The notes under the pieces were generated by a model. It ran no database searches, was not told the origin of the DNA, and was given only the letters and a program-made list of their open reading frames with translations. DNA of 64,000 nucleotides, from assembly GCA_024399115.1 (NCBI GenBank), contig JAKSHZ010000003.1, positions 1 to 64,000 on the forward strand, written 5' to 3'. This DNA is from Bacilli bacterium (GTDB taxonomy: Bacteria; Bacillota_I; Bacilli_A; RFN20; CAG-826). Shown piece by piece: positions 63,001 through 64,000 of the stretch. The stretch's first letter is position 1. The number at the start of each line of letters is the position of its first letter. The position numbers and the translations under genes are program-made.

Positions 63001-64000
63001 TTGAGTTAGCATAACTTCCTAAGACACCAGTTTCGACTGTATCTGTTGTCCAGTTACCATAACCACCAGTGAATGAATAAGCGCCTTTACCACCATTACC
63101 AGCAGCAATTGCAGTCATCATTCCTGAAGTTGTTGCAAGTTTTGCGATTGTTCTTAAGTAGATTGTGTCTTGGTCAAAATCATCAAGATCACTACCTAAT
63201 GACATGTTGATACCATCACAGCCTAATGTAATTGCGTCTTCAAGAGCGCTAAGGATTGCTGTTTCAGTACCACCTGAATATGAGCTAAGACCTAAACCTT
63301 TACCAGTTTCGTCAACTTTATATTCAGTGAAGACCTTCATACATACTAATTGACACTTAGGAGCTAAACCTTTGTATTCGTTAGCGTTAGCACCGATGAT
63401 TGATGAGACGTGGGAACCGTGATATGAGACTGTTGAGATAACATCACAATCAGGTTTTCCATCTGCACCATAGCTTTCGATGTTTCCACCATAGTCATAG
63501 TAGAATGGGACTTTTGAGTTGAAATATAATGAACCTTCTTCACCAGGAGCTTTCTTTGAATTGAAATTTCTACCTGCGTGGGTTCTTCTTACGATAGCTT
63601 TCATGCTGTCATAAGTCATACGTTCAATTGTTCCTGCTGGGAGAGGTTTATAAGCAACGTGGCTATAAGCTTCTTCTGTAGCAGTTTTACCTTTGATGTA
63701 GAACTCATTATCGAGAACGGCGATAATTGTTCCTTCACCTTCATTTGTGCCTGAAGGTTTGTTCATTGTAGTAGCAGAAATGTTTTCTTCTTCTGCTCCT
63801 TGATCTTGGTCGGCTTTTGAAATGATTTCTTGGGTTGAACTTCCGTTAATACCAATTGTTGATAAAGTGATGTTTTGATCACTTGATGTTTTATAGTGCA
63901 TCTTATCAATGTTTACATCTTTAACACCGTTTAACTTTTTGATTTCTTTAACAGCGTCTGAGTTAACTTTGATAACGAATGCGTTATTTAAAACGTGGTA
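60089..64000 (-). CDS. Cell-surface S8 subtilisin-like protease (C5a peptidase/lactocepin type), 5' end outside the window
   Basis: The frame is open to base 64000; the 33 codons upstream of the first ATG (63901) encode an inhibitor I9-like propeptide end (F-V-I-K-V-N, K-K-L-N-G-V-K-D-V), so the gene is partial. Counting from that ATG, the catalytic triad is Asp64 (A-V-L-D-N), His161 (Y-H-G-S-H) and Ser530 (S-G-T-S-M-A-T-P), with oxyanion Asn269. A PA domain is inserted at about 365-450, and Fn3-like beta domains follow. The C-terminus is G-C-G-G-S, a hydrophobic stretch, then K-K-K, a likely surface anchor that lacks LPxTG. Coupled to oppA. Confidence 0.93.
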   Translation of the reverse strand, partial: YHVLNNAFVIKVNSDAVKEIKKLNGVKDVNIDKMHYKTSSDQNITLSTIGINGSSTQEIISKADQDQGAEEENISATTMNKPSGTNEGEGTIIAVLDNEFYIKGKTATEEAYSHVAYKPLPAGTIERMTYDSMKAIVRRTHAGRNFNSKKAPGEEGSLYFNSKVPFYYDYGGNIESYGADGKPDCDVISTVSYHGSHVSSIIGANANEYKGLAPKCQLVCMKVFTEYKVDETGKGLGLSSYSGGTETAILSALEDAITLGCDGINMSLGSDLDDFDQDTIYLRTIAKLATTSGMMTAIAAGNGGKGAYSFTGGYGNWTTDTVETGVLGSYANSTEATVVASAQPNEVYFEHAVSSDDGNGQVTNIAYEDQIVNREGYDNDYPENLQCYIKDCADPITGKVGWVYIPNFGTSGDFKGKDVNGKIAIVNRGSTSFAEKYALAVQNKAKGLIIINNDPTSNEFNFRCSFGDGFSPSIPCALVLYKDKPYLEEKGEGEFVFIEKQASINGNAKTVSTFTNDGARFNYDLKPDVATPGDSIRGAIPPQKTEDKENTSISTYEYMSGTSMATPNFAGAQALLLGEKAKDTFAEGIEISADAMTKFVDYRKSIDMRLMSTAHKMMDSKANPETNTISPTSPRIQGAGLVDLGGALKTKVYLNGIDVEGKEINKSKIQLRNTADIAKGDLNMKFNAYNDDSTAKSYKVKLTVMRPALESNNKVIQDKYNYTGEIDDISKMSGYTYWKKQFVVGQGDVAKQFTSEGHANQYDVVKLTKQIEYYSSKIDCENEVNKKTIAPGYYYNASATGHDWQPLPDYTYQSIKDVVIYEGETGQTVTVNPGKNTITINKWSIPQAEKAKIAAAYDYGCAIEGYVELISTADEPDLSIPFLGFYSMSDMDETKSLRDAPVVEPFEFDKKEGISYPSDLVNDITNALLGKTHSDMGSLWVTGYAENPNDIDTSKILSNDTSFTNLTGFHSVGKDPKTGSYYDSASDCIYVGSPETTNTMIIQQFVMRSVNDNYFEIKNSAGETVYKSVLEDMLFREQHGKYPLYKSHVDSNYLGAGYVAHRAYAVIPLFDVMTNEAFKDGEYTITFNYELAYDKSWVSSSYKFVVDATLPSIDNIKTYNDAGEDRVRINLKDYKVSSAVIGYANADVNYDSETNQYYLDVSKEFVLESMDTLGDTLLGDYRPRLYVEVTDAAYGVNKMVIHFTDENLSQYEIVEGSHLDVSYDYKYEDGALSWVSIDYEGLETEMAQPVGSTFKDNYRTPQPEASKGCGGSIAASSSLILILVSLGLALTVSKKKQLFGGKK

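Noticed and set aside
1-64000. CRISPR array, insertion sequence or replication origin
   Set aside because: I found no regularly spaced repeats, no transposase or terminal inverted repeats, and no DnaA-box cluster or dnaA/dnaN genes.

Overview
The window is AT-rich bacterial DNA read with the standard bacterial code (TGA is used as a stop and TGG for Trp). Most genes lie on the minus strand, and many neighbours overlap as ATGA or TAATG. The gene set fits a host-associated, low-GC member of the Bacillota, class Bacilli, near the Erysipelotrichales/Mollicutes side: pyrophosphate-dependent phosphofructokinase, AsnA, class II aldolase, many lipoproteins with an L-x-x-C lipobox, no outer-membrane genes, and an enlarged Opp system. 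The lineage is inference; no rRNA or ribosomal protein gene is present to settle it. I see no transposase, integrase or CRISPR array.

Layout: (1) 1-3.8 kb is an accessory island. It holds an AlbA_2/ATPase/winged-helix protein coupled to a small membrane protein, a second and degraded copy of that arrangement, a short RhuM-like gene, and related intergenic fragments. It abuts a tRNA-Cys/Arg/Pro cluster. (2) 4.2-8.9 kb is potABCD (spermidine/putrescine uptake). (3) 9.1-14.0 kb has a thioredoxin-like lipoprotein, adenosine deaminase, and a secreted serine protease placed between two paralogous lipoproteins. (4) 14.1-18.0 kb has aldolase, SurE and an EF-G-like GTPase. (5) 18.0-19.9 kb has a Fic protein, an unassigned structured RNA with its own promoter and terminator, a barnase/RelE-like nuclease fragment behind a 34-bp perfect palindrome, and tRNA-His. 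(6) 20-28 kb has an M18 aminopeptidase, a P-loop kinase, membrane proteins, MATE, MgtC, PPi-PFK and AsnA. (7) 28.2-32.4 kb has a lipoprotein plus a secreted protein with two possible papain-like modules. (8) 32.5-38.1 kb has a PLP lyase, an SDR, EF-P, a DMT transporter, and a methionine sulfoxide repair pair. (9) 38.2-43.4 kb has an RHS/YD-repeat polymorphic toxin with two small downstream genes, one Imm32-like. (10) 43.4-47.6 kb has an ABC-2 exporter and a Trk/Ktr potassium system. (11) 47.7-64 kb has a cell-surface S8 protease coupled to OppA, two Ig-like lipoproteins and OppBCDF.

The last block reads as a peptide-scavenging system: an anchored subtilase cuts protein outside the cell, OppA binds the peptides, OppBCDF imports them, and the M18 aminopeptidase could finish them in the cytoplasm. 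The block is split by an intrinsic terminator followed by a promoter, so protease/OppA and permease/ATPase can be made in different amounts. The most unusual material is around 18.0-19.9 kb (Fic, RNA, nuclease fragment, palindromic operators), the 1-3.8 kb island, and the RHS locus.
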